In this document: positions 24,346 through 34,748 of the stretch, one piece after another
Layout of the letters: each line of letters opens with the position of its first letter
Numbering within the stretch: the stretch's first letter is position 1
Origin: Hydrogenobacter thermophilus TK-6
Lineage (GTDB): Bacteria; Aquificota; Aquificia; Aquificales; Aquificaceae
Length of the DNA stretch: 64,000 nucleotides
Reading direction: 5' to 3'
Assembly: GCF_000010785.1 (NCBI RefSeq)
Contig: NC_013799.1
Coordinates: 1,116,001-1,180,000, forward strand
Position numbers and translations under genes: made by a program
Notes under the pieces: model-generated
What the model saw: only the letters and a program-made list of their open reading frames with translations
Databases searched by the model: none
What the model was told of the DNA's origin: nothing

Positions 24346-25387
24346 TAACTTCCGAAAGGGGACTTCCCGAGCCTCTTTCCACCACCACTATGTTTTCAAG
24401 TCTTACTCCAAACTTTCCCGGTATGTATATGCCAGGCTCTACAGTAAAGACCATACCCTCCTCTATAACCCTTTTGCTGTCTTTGCCCTTGTAGTAAACC
24501 CTGGGGTACTCGTGTATGTCTATGCCTATGCCGTGCCCAGTAGAATGAGTAAAAAGCCCTTTAAAGCCCTTTTTCTCTATGTGTTTTCTCGCAGCTCTGT
24601 CCACCTCTCCCAGTGTGTTACCAACTTTAACTTTATCCAGAGCAAAAAGATGAGCATCTTTTACCGTTTGATACACCTTTTTAAACTCCTCATGAGCTCT
24701 CCCGATGAATATGGTTCTTGTAAAGTCTGTGCAGTAACCTTTCCAGACCAAACCCATGTCTATGAGGAGATTTTTACCTGCTTCTATCTGTTTTTGAGAT
24801 GTCTCCCAGTGAGGCACAGAAGATCCTTCACCGCTGGCTACTATGGCAGGAAAGCTCTCCCCGCTTGCACCCTCTCTGAATATCTCCTGCACTATAAAAG
24901 CCCTCATGTCCATCTCCCTCATGCCCGGCTTTATAAACTCAAGGAGCCTTCTGTATATAGCATCGCTCTTTTTTACCCCTTCACGCATGATACTTATCTC
25001 TTCCTTAGTCTTTATAGCTCTAAGTTCCTTTAGAAAGCCAGAAAATCCCACCCACTTTACTCCTCTGGTTCTGAGCATCCTCTGAAACTCACAACTTACC
25101 TTGTCCTTTTCATAGCCTACCTTCTCTGCACCCAGCTCTTTTAAGAAGTTCTTTATGTACCTTACAGCATTCTGCTCTATGAGCCTTACATCCCAATCAG
25201 GAAGCTGAGCCTTTGCCCTCTCGTAATACCTTGCATCTGTAAGGAGATGATGACTTTGGGCAGTTATGACTACGTACGCATGGCTTGACCTGAAGCCCGT
25301 AAGATAGAACACATTGGACTGTGAACTTATCAAAAAGGCATCAAGACCCTTCTCTTTGAGAAGATGCTTTACCTTCTCCAGTCTCAT
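24323..25387 (-). CDS. pepQ: M24 aminopeptidase (Xaa-Pro type)
   Basis: A 354-residue M24 metallopeptidase, aminopeptidase P or prolidase class. The creatinase-like N-terminal domain (1-125) precedes the pita-bread domain with metal ligands in LLIDMGLVWKGYCTDFTRT (two Asp), HSTGHGIGIDIHE (His), FTVEPGIYIPG (Glu) and VRLENIVVV (Glu). It probably releases N-terminal residues next to proline. It overlaps the rpoN stop as ATGA, so the two are translationally coupled. Whether it prefers dipeptides (PepQ) or longer peptides (PepP) cannot be told. Confidence 0.9.
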   Translation of the reverse strand: MRLEKVKHLLKEKGLDAFLISSQSNVFYLTGFRSSHAYVVITAQSHHLLTDARYYERAKAQLPDWDVRLIEQNAVRYIKNFLKELGAEKVGYEKDKVSCEFQRMLRTRGVKWVGFSGFLKELRAIKTKEEISIMREGVKKSDAIYRRLLEFIKPGMREMDMRAFIVQEIFREGASGESFPAIVASGEGSSVPHWETSQKQIEAGKNLLIDMGLVWKGYCTDFTRTIFIGRAHEEFKKVYQTVKDAHLFALDKVKVGNTLGEVDRAARKHIEKKGFKGLFTHSTGHGIGIDIHEYPRVYYKGKDSKRVIEEGMVFTVEPGIYIPGKFGVRLENIVVVERGSGSPLSEVSLDLIEL

Positions 25388-26535
25388 CTTAGTCCCAAAA
25401 GCTTTCTATACTTGGCTACCGTCCTTCTCGCTATGTCTATCCCTCTACCTTTTAGCATCTGCGCCACTTTGCCGTCACTGATGGATGTATTCTCCTGAAG
25501 CACCTCCTTTATGGCTCTCATCAGCTCCTCTTTGCTCATACCTACTTTACTCTCCTTCACAAAAAAGAACCGCAGTGGGTAGATGCCTGCGGGTGTTTTG
25601 GCGTATCTGGAATTGATAATCCTGCTTACCGTTGACATGCTCACTTGTGAACTTTCTGCCACTTCTTTCACCGTGAGCGTCTTGAGAGGTTCGTTTCTTA
25701 GCAAGAAACCTTCCTGCCTTTTTACAATAGCCTCACCTATGTGTCGGAGCACCCTCCTTCTTATGTCAAGAATAAGCTTTATGTTTTTGGCTCTTCTGAG
25801 TTTTTCTTTTTCAATATCATCCTGCGGATGTGCATCTTCTTCTATCTGCAACTCTAAAAAGTCTTCCTGTATGAAAATGTACCAGTTTTCCCCGTCATGC
25901 TCCAAAAGTAGGTCTACTCTTGCTACCGCCGAAGCCGAGCCTTCGTCTTCTATGGGCTTTAACCTCAGATGGGAGATTGCCTCTTTCACATCTTCATCCA
26001 GCTTTCCTGTTTTTATGGCATTTAGCACACGCTCATGAAATTCCACTTGCTTAGGATACATCTCTTGCAATTGCACCTTTATAAACTCTTCCAAATTTCT
26101 GGAGGCAACACCCACAGGCTCTATTTCCGTCATGATAAACTCCCTTATGTCTTCCACATACTCGCTACTTACTCCATAAAGCCTTGCTATCTCTTCTATG
26201 GAATCTTTGAAAAATCCGTTCTCATCGCATCTGTATAAGATCTCAAGAGCTATCTCCTTATCAATATGGTCAAATTCAAGGCTTATCTGTTTTGAAATTT
26301 CCTCCATTAGGCTATTTCTTGCTACAGCCTCTTTTGGTTTCTTATCTTGCTCTTGAAAGAACCACCTGGGTGTGCGCTTGACTACATGAGTTATATAAGG
26401 ATTTTGTTTTTCCTCCTCCTCAAGTATCTGCTCCAACTGCTCAGAGTTCTTATTTAACAGCTCCACATCTTGCTTTAGAAGCACTGAAAGGCTTAGCTTG
26501 GGTTTGACAGTTGTTTTGAGCTCGCCTCTTACCAT
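25384..26535 (-). CDS. rpoN: RNA polymerase sigma-54 factor
   Basis: A 383-residue sigma-54, shorter than most (about 430-480). Region I is reduced but LEQILEEEEKQNPYI is recognisable. The core-binding region follows. The C-terminal part has the helix-turn-helix TVKEVAESSQVSMSTVSRI and the RpoN box ARRTVAKYR, which contacts the -24 element. Sigma-54 promoters need AAA+ activators, none of which is in this window, and I found no convincing GG-N10-GC promoter here. Between the CNNM gene (15 bp) and pepQ. Confidence 0.95.
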   Translation of the reverse strand: MVRGELKTTVKPKLSLSVLLKQDVELLNKNSEQLEQILEEEEKQNPYITHVVKRTPRWFFQEQDKKPKEAVARNSLMEEISKQISLEFDHIDKEIALEILYRCDENGFFKDSIEEIARLYGVSSEYVEDIREFIMTEIEPVGVASRNLEEFIKVQLQEMYPKQVEFHERVLNAIKTGKLDEDVKEAISHLRLKPIEDEGSASAVARVDLLLEHDGENWYIFIQEDFLELQIEEDAHPQDDIEKEKLRRAKNIKLILDIRRRVLRHIGEAIVKRQEGFLLRNEPLKTLTVKEVAESSQVSMSTVSRIINSRYAKTPAGIYPLRFFFVKESKVGMSKEELMRAIKEVLQENTSISDGKVAQMLKGRGIDIARRTVAKYRKLLGLR

Positions 26536-26550
26536 GAGCAGTATAATAAT

Positions 26551-27800
26551 TTAAGCCTTTTCCCCATCATATGCCATTATGTATAGGCTTACTATCCTGT
26601 TGCCATCCATCTTATCCACTACGAACTTAAAGCCGTCGTACTCAAATTCGTCACCTTCTTCTGGCACTTTTGAGAGGTTTGCCATAACAAAACCTCCCAC
26701 CGTGTCATACTCATACTCTTCAGGAAGGCTAAAGCCTACAGTCTTTGCCACCTTTTCTATGTCAGCCCAGCCATAAACTTTGTATGTGTTTTTTGATATC
26801 TTAACCGTATCCTCTTCCCAAACTTCCGGCAGACTCCCCAAAAGCCTTTTGAGTATATCATGAAGGGTGACAAGTCCCGCCACCTCTCCGTGCTCTCCTA
26901 CCACAAGAGCCATTTGCACACCCGATGTTTTCATCTCTTTTAGAAGATTGGTGATGTTTAAGATCTCGGGTACAAAAAGCGCTTCCCTTTTGAACTCTCT
27001 GAGCTTTCTCTTTCCGTTCTCGTAAGCAGGTATAAGGTCCTTCACATAAACTATACCCGTTATGTTATCCATATGGTCCTTATAGACAGGTATCCGAGAG
27101 TGTTTTTTCTCTATTATCCTCTCGTAAGCTTCTTCTACGGTAAGGTCCTCATCAAGGGCAAATATGTCAGGCCTTGGTACCATAATCTCTTTCACCAAAA
27201 GGTCGTCAAGGGACATGGCTCTTTCTGTTATCTCTCTCTCCTCCACAGTAAAGAGCCCCGCAGAGTAGCCCATCTCAAATATATCCCAGAAGACCTGGTC
27301 TAACTTCTTCTCTGCATCCATCTTTATATCAAAGGACCTTAGAAGCTTCTCCAGCTGTGTACCTAAAAGGAGTCTGAGAGGCAAAAAGGCGGTGTGAAAA
27401 AGGTAAAAGATGGGTGCATAAATCAAAGAAAGCCTTGTAGTAAATGGGAGGACAAGATTCTTTGGTATAACTTCACCAAATACAAATATGAGTATGCTCA
27501 TAACCACCACCGAAAGAGTGGCACCTTTTGTACCAAAAGTATCTACAAACATCTTAGTCCCATAAGAAGATATGAGCACATTTACCAGCTCGTTGCCTAT
27601 GAGTACAGAAAGGAGCAGTTCCCTTGGCTTAGAAAGAAGCTTTCCCAAAAGACGATAAACTCTACTTGTGGTGTACCTTTTAAGAAGATACCTGTTGGCT
27701 CCAAAAAAACCACCTCAGAAGAGGAAAAGAACCCAGAAAGGAACAGAAGGAATGAAAGAAGGGCAAGGTCAGTAAAGGTTACATGTGACGAGCCTTCCAT
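26551..27800 (-). pseudogene. CNNM/CorC-type transporter gene with frameshift
   Basis: A DUF21/CBS-domain protein of the CNNM/CorC (HlyC) class, linked to Mg2+/Co2+ export. The N-terminus starts at ATG 27800 (GGGAGG ten bases upstream) and reads [20 protein letters not shown]; the family's next residues, FFGANRYLLKRYTTSRVYRL, occur in the -1 frame, and the rest (more membrane helices, two CBS domains, CorC_HlyC domain) continues open to 26551. The break is at T7 (27703-27709); eight T would restore one frame. A true mutation, a sequencing error or programmed slippage (TTTTTTG is a legal slippery heptamer) are all possible. Confidence 0.8.
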
Positions 27801-28689
27801 TGGACAAAACCTCCCTTATGCTCTCTTTGCAAACCTCCATCCTTTCGGGGCATAGCCAGTAAAAGGGACATCCTTCGTGATACTCATCTTTATAAACTTC
27901 CTTCTGAATAACATCAGCCTTTCTGTGTTTGGGATGCTTTGCCGGTACATTTTCCAGCAGGTACTTGGTATAAGGATGCTTGGGATCTTTTAGCAGCTGA
28001 TCTTTGCTTCCCATTTCCATAAGTCTGCCTGCGTAAATGACACCTACCGTGTCCGCTATCCTCTCAACCGCTCTTATATCGTGGGTTATAAGCAGTGTGC
28101 TTATGCCTGTATTCTTTAGTTCCACAAAGAGGTCAAGTATCTCCTTTCTGACGGTGGCATCCAAAGAAGCAGTTGGCTCGTCCGCAACGATAAGGTCAGG
28201 AAAGAGAGAAACTGCCCTTGCGATGGCAACCCTCTGCCTTTGACCTCCCGAAAGATGCTGTGGTTTTCTATCCAAGAGGCTCTCTGGTAGTCTAACCATA
28301 TGAGCCACCTCTTTCACCCTTTTTTCTCTGTCCTTTATATGGTGAACCACCAGAGGCTCTTCAATTATATGCCTTACTTTCATGTAAGGATTGAGAGAGG
28401 AAAAAGGGTCTTGAAAGACAGCGGATACCCTTCTGGTGTATTCCTTTCCCATCTTTGTTATGTCTATGCCTTTGATTTTTATGCTTCCCTCCGTTGGTTT
28501 TTCAAGCCTGAGAATTATCTTTCCTATGGTGGTTTTACCAGAGCCACTCTCTCCCACCAGCGCGAAGACCTCACTTTCATTTATGCTAAAGCTCACCCCT
28601 TTTACTGCAGTATGGGCTACCCACCTGAAAAGCCCTCTGCTGACTTTATAAACCTTACTTAGGGAGGAAACTTCAAGAAGTTTACTCAT
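27769..28689 (-). CDS. Peptide ABC transporter ATPase, OppF/DppF class
   Basis: A 306-residue ABC ATPase of the oligopeptide/dipeptide importer class. Walker [13 protein letters not shown] (about 46-57), Q-loop [12 protein letters not shown], signature [12 protein letters not shown], Walker [13 protein letters not shown] and switch His THDIRAVE are complete. The C-terminal tail has the Opp extension [12 protein letters not shown] and a Cys-rich [15 protein letters not shown], which in some relatives holds an Fe-S cluster. Permease and binding-protein genes are not nearby. It overlaps hemN by 4 bp. Confidence 0.92.
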   Translation of the reverse strand: MSKLLEVSSLSKVYKVSRGLFRWVAHTAVKGVSFSINESEVFALVGESGSGKTTIGKIILRLEKPTEGSIKIKGIDITKMGKEYTRRVSAVFQDPFSSLNPYMKVRHIIEEPLVVHHIKDREKRVKEVAHMVRLPESLLDRKPQHLSGGQRQRVAIARAVSLFPDLIVADEPTASLDATVRKEILDLFVELKNTGISTLLITHDIRAVERIADTVGVIYAGRLMEMGSKDQLLKDPKHPYTKYLLENVPAKHPKHRKADVIQKEVYKDEYHEGCPFYWLCPERMEVCKESIREVLSNGRLVTCNLY

Positions 28690-30056
28690 ATAGTTCTTGA
28701 AAACCTAAGCTCCTTTTTGTTTCTTATGTGTTCGTCAAAAACCATGGCTATGTTCCTGATAAGCAGTCTTCCCTCCGGTAGGACGCTGATCCTTCTGTCT
28801 TTTATCTCCAAAAGACCGTCCTTTTCCATATCCTTTAGCTCACTGAGTTCTCTTTCAAAGTGTATTTCAAAGACTATGCCGAACATGGACTCTATCTTCT
28901 CAAAGGAGCAGGTAAAGTTGCACATAAGGTCCATAATGACCTCCCTTCTTATGAGGTCCTCATAAGTAAGAAGATAACCCCTCATGACAGGAAGCTTCTT
29001 GCCATCAAGAGCCATATAGTAATCCCTTATAGTCTTGTAATTTTGGAAGTATCCGTCGTAGAGCATGCCTATGGAGGTGGCTCCTATACCTATGAGGTCA
29101 ACACCCTTCTTGGTGGTGTATCCCTGAAAGTTTCTCCAAAGAGTGCCTTCCTTTTGAGCTTTAGCTAATTCGTCGTCAGGTTTGGCAAAGTGGTCCATGC
29201 CTATAAAGACATACCCGGCGGACTGAAAGAGTTCTATTGTCATCTCCAGCATCTTGAGCTTGTCCTCGGGTGGGGGCAGAGTAGAGGCATCCATCTTCCT
29301 CTGAAGGGGCTTTATCCAAGGAACATAGGCAAAGTTAAAAACTGCCACCCTATCGGGGTCAAGCTCTATGGTCTTCTCTATGGTCCTTTTAAACTTTTCT
29401 GGCGTCTGATAAGGCAGTCCGTAAATGAGGTCTATGTTTATGCTCTTAAAGCCAAGACTTCTGAGTTGTTTCATAACCTCCCTCATGAGGCTTTCGGGCT
29501 GTATCCTGTTTATAGCCTTTTGGACATCCTCGTCAAGGTCCTGAAGTCCCATACTGACCCTGTTAAAACCTACATCCGCAAGAGTCTCCAGCTGACCTTC
29601 TGAGAGGTATCTTGGGTCTATTTCGGTGCTTACTTCTGCAGAGGAGTCAAAGCTGAAGTTTTCCCTTATCTTACCAAACAGCTCCCTTATCTCTTGGTTG
29701 GTTAAAAAGTTGGGTGTTCCTCCTCCCCAGTGGAGCTGAACTACACTTCTGGAAGGGTCTATGTAGGACTTTAGCATATCCATCTCTCTGTATATGTATT
29801 CAAGATACCTCCTGCTTACATCCTTTCTGTGAGAGATAATAACATTGCATCCGCAAAACCAGCAAGCACTTTCACAGAAAGGTATATGAAAGTATAAGGA
29901 GAGAGGTCTCTTTCTTTCGTTGCTCTCAAGAAGCTTTTTGATATAGTCTCCTTCTTTAACACCGTCGTGAAATTCCGTAGCAGGTGGGTAGCTGGTGTAC
30001 CTGGGTCCTGGTTTGTCGTATTTCTGTATAAGCTCTTTGTCAAAAACCGTTCTCAT
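28686..30056 (-). CDS. hemN: O2-independent coproporphyrinogen III dehydrogenase
   Basis: A 456-residue radical-SAM HemN, which decarboxylates coproporphyrinogen III to protoporphyrinogen IX without oxygen. [15 protein letters not shown] is the HemN-specific N-terminal trip-wire; the cluster motif is [10 protein letters not shown] (Cx3CxxC plus the extra Cys of true HemN). [11 protein letters not shown] and [11 protein letters not shown] bind SAM. This distinguishes it from HemW at 54111. Divergent from grpE, 42 bp apart. Confidence 0.96.
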   Translation of the reverse strand: MRTVFDKELIQKYDKPGPRYTSYPPATEFHDGVKEGDYIKKLLESNERKRPLSLYFHIPFCESACWFCGCNVIISHRKDVSRRYLEYIYREMDMLKSYIDPSRSVVQLHWGGGTPNFLTNQEIRELFGKIRENFSFDSSAEVSTEIDPRYLSEGQLETLADVGFNRVSMGLQDLDEDVQKAINRIQPESLMREVMKQLRSLGFKSINIDLIYGLPYQTPEKFKRTIEKTIELDPDRVAVFNFAYVPWIKPLQRKMDASTLPPPEDKLKMLEMTIELFQSAGYVFIGMDHFAKPDDELAKAQKEGTLWRNFQGYTTKKGVDLIGIGATSIGMLYDGYFQNYKTIRDYYMALDGKKLPVMRGYLLTYEDLIRREVIMDLMCNFTCSFEKIESMFGIVFEIHFERELSELKDMEKDGLLEIKDRRISVLPEGRLLIRNIAMVFDEHIRNKKELRFSRTI

Positions 30057-30098
30057 GGTAGATTTAAATATATATTACTTTTCGGAGGTGGTAAAGGA

Positions 30099-30653
30099 AT
30101 GCAAGAAAAAGAAAATCAAGAGGAATTGGTACATCAAGTAGAGGAAGTCAGAGAGGAATTGAGAGAGGAAGAGAAGAAGATAAGGGAACTTGAAGAGAAG
30201 GTCTCTAAGCTGGAACATATAGCCAGAGTTGCCAATCAGAGGTATGTGGACCTTCAAAGGGAAATGGAGCTTTTCAAAGAGAGGTACCGTAGAGATTTGG
30301 AGGAGCAGAGAAAGTACGGATACGAAAAATTAGCTCTGGACCTTCTTGAAATAGTAGATAACTTTGAAAGGGCTTTTGCAAGCGCATCGGAAGAGCTTTC
30401 CACTTATATGACGGGTTTTCAGCTCATATACAGGGAACTCAAAAGAGTGCTGGAAAAGTACGGTATAAGAGAGATGGAGCTGGAAGGCAAAGAGTTTGAC
30501 CCTTACCTTGCGGAAGCTGTAGAAAAAGATTACACTTCAGATGTGCCTCCCAACACTGTTATTAAGGTCATAAGGAAAGGATACATGATCCACGATAGAG
30601 TGCTCAGACCTGCAAAAGTTATAGTATCCGTGCAGGAAGAGGAGATAACATAA
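30099..30653 (+). CDS. grpE: GrpE, DnaK nucleotide-exchange factor
   Basis: A 184-residue GrpE. A long N-terminal coiled coil rich in Glu (1-80) is followed by YGYEKLALDLLEIVDNFERAF-type central helices (split here: ALDLLEIVDNFERAF) and the C-terminal beta wing GYMIHDRVLRPAKVIVS. The start is set by GGAGGT and AAAGGA just upstream; a longer frame from 29967 overlaps hemN. dnaK and dnaJ are not adjacent. Confidence 0.95.
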   Translation: MQEKENQEELVHQVEEVREELREEEKKIRELEEKVSKLEHIARVANQRYVDLQREMELFKERYRRDLEEQRKYGYEKLALDLLEIVDNFERAFASASEELSTYMTGFQLIYRELKRVLEKYGIREMELEGKEFDPYLAEAVEKDYTSDVPPNTVIKVIRKGYMIHDRVLRPAKVIVSVQEEEIT

Positions 30654-30657
30654 CACC

Positions 30658-31155
30658 ATGAAAAAGAGAGCAGGTATATTCATAGACGGTGCCAACTTTT
30701 ACTTTATACAGAAGCACATACTCCATCAGAAGATAGACCTTATAAAGCTGGTAGAGTACTTTAAACGGGATTATACCATATACAACACTTTTTTCTACCT
30801 TGCCTACAGAGAGGGGGACGAAAAGCAGGAGAACTTTATAAAGCTTCTGGCTTTTAGCGGTATAACGGTGGTGAAAAAGCCCATAAAACAGCTCAAGGAC
30901 GGGACTTATAAAGGAAGCCTTGATGTGGATATGGCTCTTGATGTCCTGCTTACAAAGGACAATTACGATGTTGCAGTGCTGTGCTCGGGAGATAGCGATT
31001 TTGAAAGGCTCGTATGGGTTCTAAGGGACTTTAGCAAGGAGGTTATCTGCGTGTCCACAAAGGAAAGCTCATCTGTTGAGCTTGTAAATGCGTGCGACAG
31101 ATACATAGACCTTGCAGACATTATGCCTTACATAAAACTTGAGGAAAGAGAATGA
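30658..31155 (+). CDS. NYN-domain (LabA-like) nuclease
   Basis: A 165-residue NYN protein of the PIN-like nuclease superfamily. The acidic residues of the active site are in GIFIDGANFYF, KGSLDVDMALDVLL and VLCSGDSDFERLV. Such proteins are likely RNases; no target is known here. The ribosome site GAGGAG lies in the end of grpE, 4 bp upstream, and the next gene (panE) overlaps as ATGA, so grpE-NYN-panE form an operon. Confidence 0.9.
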   Translation: MKKRAGIFIDGANFYFIQKHILHQKIDLIKLVEYFKRDYTIYNTFFYLAYREGDEKQENFIKLLAFSGITVVKKPIKQLKDGTYKGSLDVDMALDVLLTKDNYDVAVLCSGDSDFERLVWVLRDFSKEVICVSTKESSSVELVNACDRYIDLADIMPYIKLEERE

Positions 31156-32069
31156 AGTTTCTGGTAGTTGGTGTGGGTGCGGTAGGAAGCGTATTTTTGT
31201 CATTCCTTTCAAGAGCCAAGCACCAAGCCATAGGGCTTGTTAAACCCGGCAGGCATCTCGAAAGGATAAAGGTAGAAGGCATATGGGGTGAATTTGATCA
31301 GGAGGTAATGGTAGTAGATGACATATCCCGTTTGGATTATCTTCCTGATGTTATTATTGTCTCGGTAAAAAGCTACGATACAGAAAGTGCTTTAAAGGAG
31401 GTATCTCGGCTGGTAGAAAAAGGCTCTTACCTTTTGATGGCACAGAACGGCTACGGAAATTACGAAAAAGCCATAAATCTTTTTGGAAAAGACAGGGTGA
31501 TCCTTTCAAGGATCATCTTCGGAGCAAAGCTTTTGGAGTGGGGAAGGGTAAGAGTAACAGTGTGTGCTGACCATGTGGTTCTGGGAAGCCCATACAGTAG
31601 CATAGATGAGGCTTTTTTGAGAAGGCTGGCAGACACATTAAACGCATCTGGTATACCTACAAGATACGACAGGGATGTTTATAAATACCTGTGGGACAAG
31701 ATACTATACAACTGTGCTTTAAACCCGCTTGGTGCTTTGCTGGAGGCAAAGTACGGACAGCTGGCAGAAAATCCTCACACAAGGGAGATCATGGACAGCA
31801 TAATAGATGAAGCCTATGAGGTTTTAAAAGCTTACAAAATTCAAACCTTTTATGCTTCTCCGCAGGAGTACAGGAAGCACTTTTACCAGGAGCTTATACC
31901 CCCTACGGCGGAGCACTATCCTTCCATGCTTGAAGATATAAGGAGGGGAAAAACGGAGATAGATGCTCTAAATGGCTCCATAGTGAGTTTGGCAAGGGAG
32001 GTAGGCATAAAAACACCTGTTAATCAAGCCATTACGGCCATGATAAAGGCAAAGGAGAGTATCATGTAG
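31152..32069 (+). CDS. panE: 2-dehydropantoate 2-reductase
   Basis: A 305-residue ketopantoate reductase (ApbA/PanE) that forms pantoate with NADPH for coenzyme A. The nucleotide-binding motif is VVGVGAVGSVF at the N-terminus; AQNGYG, the catalytic Lys in KYLWDKILYNCALNPLGALL and the late ALNGSIVSLAREVG are conserved. It converges on polX with an 8-bp overlap. Confidence 0.93.
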   Translation: MKFLVVGVGAVGSVFLSFLSRAKHQAIGLVKPGRHLERIKVEGIWGEFDQEVMVVDDISRLDYLPDVIIVSVKSYDTESALKEVSRLVEKGSYLLMAQNGYGNYEKAINLFGKDRVILSRIIFGAKLLEWGRVRVTVCADHVVLGSPYSSIDEAFLRRLADTLNASGIPTRYDRDVYKYLWDKILYNCALNPLGALLEAKYGQLAENPHTREIMDSIIDEAYEVLKAYKIQTFYASPQEYRKHFYQELIPPTAEHYPSMLEDIRRGKTEIDALNGSIVSLAREVGIKTPVNQAITAMIKAKESIM

Positions 32070-33804
32070 CTGCCAGAAGTTTTCTCTTTTTGTAAACAAA
32101 CTCTCTTATGCCTTCCACATCTTTGGTATTCAGGACAAGTTCAGGCATTGCCCAGCCTCTTCTTGCCAGCCCTACTCCAAGTTCTATGTACCTTAGGTGA
32201 GCAGGAGCATGCGCATCCGTAACTATGGCTATAAAAACACCTTTTTGCATACATTTGCGAACATTTTCTGGGGATAGGTCAGCTCTGAAGGTGTTGAGTT
32301 CAAGAGCAGTGCCTGTCTCCTTGGCGAGCTGTATAACCCTGTCCATGTCTAAGGGATAACCTTCCCTCGTGCCGTAAGACTTTCCTGTAGGATGTCCTAT
32401 TAAGTTTACATAGGGATTTTCTATAGCTTTGAGTATCCTGTAGGTGTTGTCCTGTGAAAACCTCGTGTGGATGGAGGCAACTACAAAGTCAAACTCAGCT
32501 AAAAACTCGTCCGGAAGGTCAAGGCTTCCATCAGGGAGAATGTCCACCTCACAACCTTTGAGTATATAAAACCCAAGCGGTTCGTACCTTTTTCTAAGCC
32601 TGTCTATCTCCTTCCACTGCTGTTTGTATCTTTCCATGTCAAGACCTTTTGCCACCTTTGAAGATAAAGAGTGATCACCTATCACCACATATCTGTGTCC
32701 CATGTGGTAAGCTGTTTCCACCATCTGCTCCAGAGAACCTATACCATCGCTCCAGTTGGTGTGTATATGAAAGTCACCCTTTACATCTTCTAGTGAAAGA
32801 AGCTTAGGAAGTTTTCCTTCAAGAGCCAGCTCTATTTCACCCGCATTCTCCCTTATCTCGGGTGGAGGGGTTTGCATACCTATGAGGGCGTAAACCTCCT
32901 CTTCACTTTTTCCACCTATCCATTGGTCGGTGTCAGCCCTAAAAACTCCGTACTCACTGACCTTGAGACCTTTCATCTTTGCTATATCCCTAACTCTTAT
33001 GTTATGTTCCTTTGAGCCTGTAAAGTACTGAAGGGCTGCACCCCACTGATGAGGTTCTACGGTTCTGAGGTCCACCTGTCTCGCATTCTTTAGCACAACG
33101 CTTGATTTGGTCTCTCCCTTCAGAAGCACATCTTTAACATCAGGGAAGCTTACAAAGTGCTCATGTATCTTGCTCCAGTTTTCGTGCATGGCTGATACAA
33201 GCATGTCTATGTCTCCCACAGTTTCTTTTCTTCTCCTTAAACTTCCTGCCAGCTCTATCCTTTCAATGATGTCTCCCAGCCTTTTCATGTAGCTTAGATA
33301 CTCCTGTCCTATCTCAAAAGCTTCTATGAGGGTCATTCTCTCCTTACTCTTCTCCCAAAGCTCAATACCCCTCATGATGTTTTGAAGCTTCTTTTCACCA
33401 AAGCCTGGAAGGGTAGCCAGCATACCACTCCTTACAGCTCTTATAAAGTCATCCTTTGTTCTTATGCCAAGCCTCTCGTAAGCGAGCTTTAGGGTTTTTG
33501 GACCTATGCTGGGAACATTCATAAGTTCCAAAAGGTCCTCGGGTACCTTACCTTTTAATTCCTCGTATTTGGATATCTTACCTGTTCTGAGGTACTCCAG
33601 TATCTTCTCAACGCTTGATGCACCTATGCCGGGTATGTGATGTATCTTCCCGCTTTTGACAAGGTCCTCTACATCCACATTAAGCTCAGAAAGTATGTTA
33701 GCCACACGCCTGTAAGTGGATATTCTGTAAGGATTGTCTCCCAAAAACTCAAGTATGTCAGCCATCCTTTCAAAGATCTCCGCTATCTCTTTGTTTTTGC
33801 TCAT
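32062..33804 (-). CDS. polX: PolX DNA polymerase with PHP exonuclease
   Basis: A 580-residue family X polymerase. The helix-hairpin-helix region has HHIPGIGASSVEKIL and SIGPKTLKLAYE; the polymerase palm has GSLRRRKETVGDIDMLV with the metal Asp pair. The C-terminal PHP domain (from about 340) begins GDFHIHTNWSDGIGSLEQM with complete His/Asp ligands, giving 3'-5' exonuclease and AP-endonuclease activity. Role: base-excision and gap repair. No Shine-Dalgarno; TAAATT lies six bases before ATG. Confidence 0.95.
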   Translation of the reverse strand: MSKNKEIAEIFERMADILEFLGDNPYRISTYRRVANILSELNVDVEDLVKSGKIHHIPGIGASSVEKILEYLRTGKISKYEELKGKVPEDLLELMNVPSIGPKTLKLAYERLGIRTKDDFIRAVRSGMLATLPGFGEKKLQNIMRGIELWEKSKERMTLIEAFEIGQEYLSYMKRLGDIIERIELAGSLRRRKETVGDIDMLVSAMHENWSKIHEHFVSFPDVKDVLLKGETKSSVVLKNARQVDLRTVEPHQWGAALQYFTGSKEHNIRVRDIAKMKGLKVSEYGVFRADTDQWIGGKSEEEVYALIGMQTPPPEIRENAGEIELALEGKLPKLLSLEDVKGDFHIHTNWSDGIGSLEQMVETAYHMGHRYVVIGDHSLSSKVAKGLDMERYKQQWKEIDRLRKRYEPLGFYILKGCEVDILPDGSLDLPDEFLAEFDFVVASIHTRFSQDNTYRILKAIENPYVNLIGHPTGKSYGTREGYPLDMDRVIQLAKETGTALELNTFRADLSPENVRKCMQKGVFIAIVTDAHAPAHLRYIELGVGLARRGWAMPELVLNTKDVEGIREFVYKKRKLLAAT

Positions 33805-33810
33805 AAGAAA

Positions 33811-33827
33811 AATTTAAGGCATAAAAT
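33811..33827. promoter_or_regulatory. Divergent -10 boxes polX / hemC
   Basis: TAAATT (minus, 33811-33816) lies six bases before the polX ATG, and TAAAAT (plus, 33822-33827) six bases before the hemC ATG. Neither gene has a ribosome site, predicting two leaderless mRNAs from a 29-bp gap. Confidence 0.48.
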
Positions 33828-33833
33828 GGTAAT

Positions 33834-34748
33834 ATGAGGCTAAGAATTGGCACAAGAAAAAGTAAGCTTGCTCTCTGGCAGGCAAACTTTGTTAAAGAAA
33901 AGTTAGAAAAGATGGGGCATCAGGTGGATTTGGTGCATATAACCACATCGGGAGACAAAATCTTGGATGTTCCTCTTGCCAAGATAGGTGGAAAGGGTCT
34001 TTTTGTGAAGGAGATTGAAGAGGCACTTATGAAGAAGGAGATAGATTTAGCTGTTCACTCACTTAAAGACGTGCCTATGAACCTTCCTGAGGGTTTAAAG
34101 ATTGGAGCTGTGACCGAAAGAGAAAATCCCTTTGATGTACTCATATCCAAAGACCATCTGCCTTTAGAAGAGCTCCCATCAAATGCTAAGGTAGGTACAT
34201 CCTCTTTAAGAAGGCAGGTACAGATAAAAAGAAGGCGGGGGGACCTTAGAGTAGAAATGCTGAGGGGTAATGTGGATACACGCATCAGAAAACTTGATGA
34301 AGGGCTTTACCATGCGGTGATCCTGGCTTATGCGGGCGTAAAAAGGATGGGGCTTGAGGATAGGATAACTCAGGTGCTTGAAGACTTTATTCCAGCGGTG
34401 GGGCAAGGCTCTTTGGCTATTGAGATAAGGCAGGATGACAGTGCGGTGGAAGAGATAGTGAGCTGTTTTGACCACTATGAGAGCAGACTGAGGGCGGAGT
34501 GTGAGAGGGCTTTTTTGAGAGAGCTTCAGGGCGGCTGTCAGGTACCTATAGGTGCTTACTCTTGGATAGAGGGAGACACCATCTTTATAAAAGGTTTCGT
34601 ATCTGACTTGGAAGGGATTAAATTTATAGAAGGGATGAGGAGCGGAGAGGCTAAAGAAGCTCAGCAGATAGGTAAAAGTTTGGCGCATGACCTTCTCAGA
34701 GAGGGTGCTGACCAAATACTGAAGGAGGTTTATGGATGGACCCCGTAG
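33834..34748 (+). CDS. hemC: Porphobilinogen deaminase
   Basis: A 304-residue HemC, which polymerises four porphobilinogens to hydroxymethylbilane. [18 protein letters not shown], the Asp-containing [29 protein letters not shown] and the dipyrromethane cofactor Cys in [12 protein letters not shown] are all present. The mRNA is probably leaderless. The HerA-like gene starts 13 bp before its end. Confidence 0.97.
   Translation: MRLRIGTRKSKLALWQANFVKEKLEKMGHQVDLVHITTSGDKILDVPLAKIGGKGLFVKEIEEALMKKEIDLAVHSLKDVPMNLPEGLKIGAVTERENPFDVLISKDHLPLEELPSNAKVGTSSLRRQVQIKRRRGDLRVEMLRGNVDTRIRKLDEGLYHAVILAYAGVKRMGLEDRITQVLEDFIPAVGQGSLAIEIRQDDSAVEEIVSCFDHYESRLRAECERAFLRELQGGCQVPIGAYSWIEGDTIFIKGFVSDLEGIKFIEGMRSGEAKEAQQIGKSLAHDLLREGADQILKEVYGWTP

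Noticed and set aside
28686-30056. hemN as a HemW paralogue
   Set aside because: It has the HemN-specific N-terminal [11 protein letters not shown] and the fourth Cys, unlike HemW at 54111.
29967-30098. Longer N-terminus for grpE, and similar extensions of hslV, ftsI, bioD, cas1, cas6 and comF
   Set aside because: Each extension overlaps a neighbouring gene or promoter and lacks family resemblance; start choice followed ribosome sites, stop-start overlaps or -10 spacing.
33840-33870. TGGCAC in hemC as a sigma-54 promoter
   Set aside because: The spacing to the next TGC does not fit and it lies within a coding region; no good -24/-12 site was found in the window.
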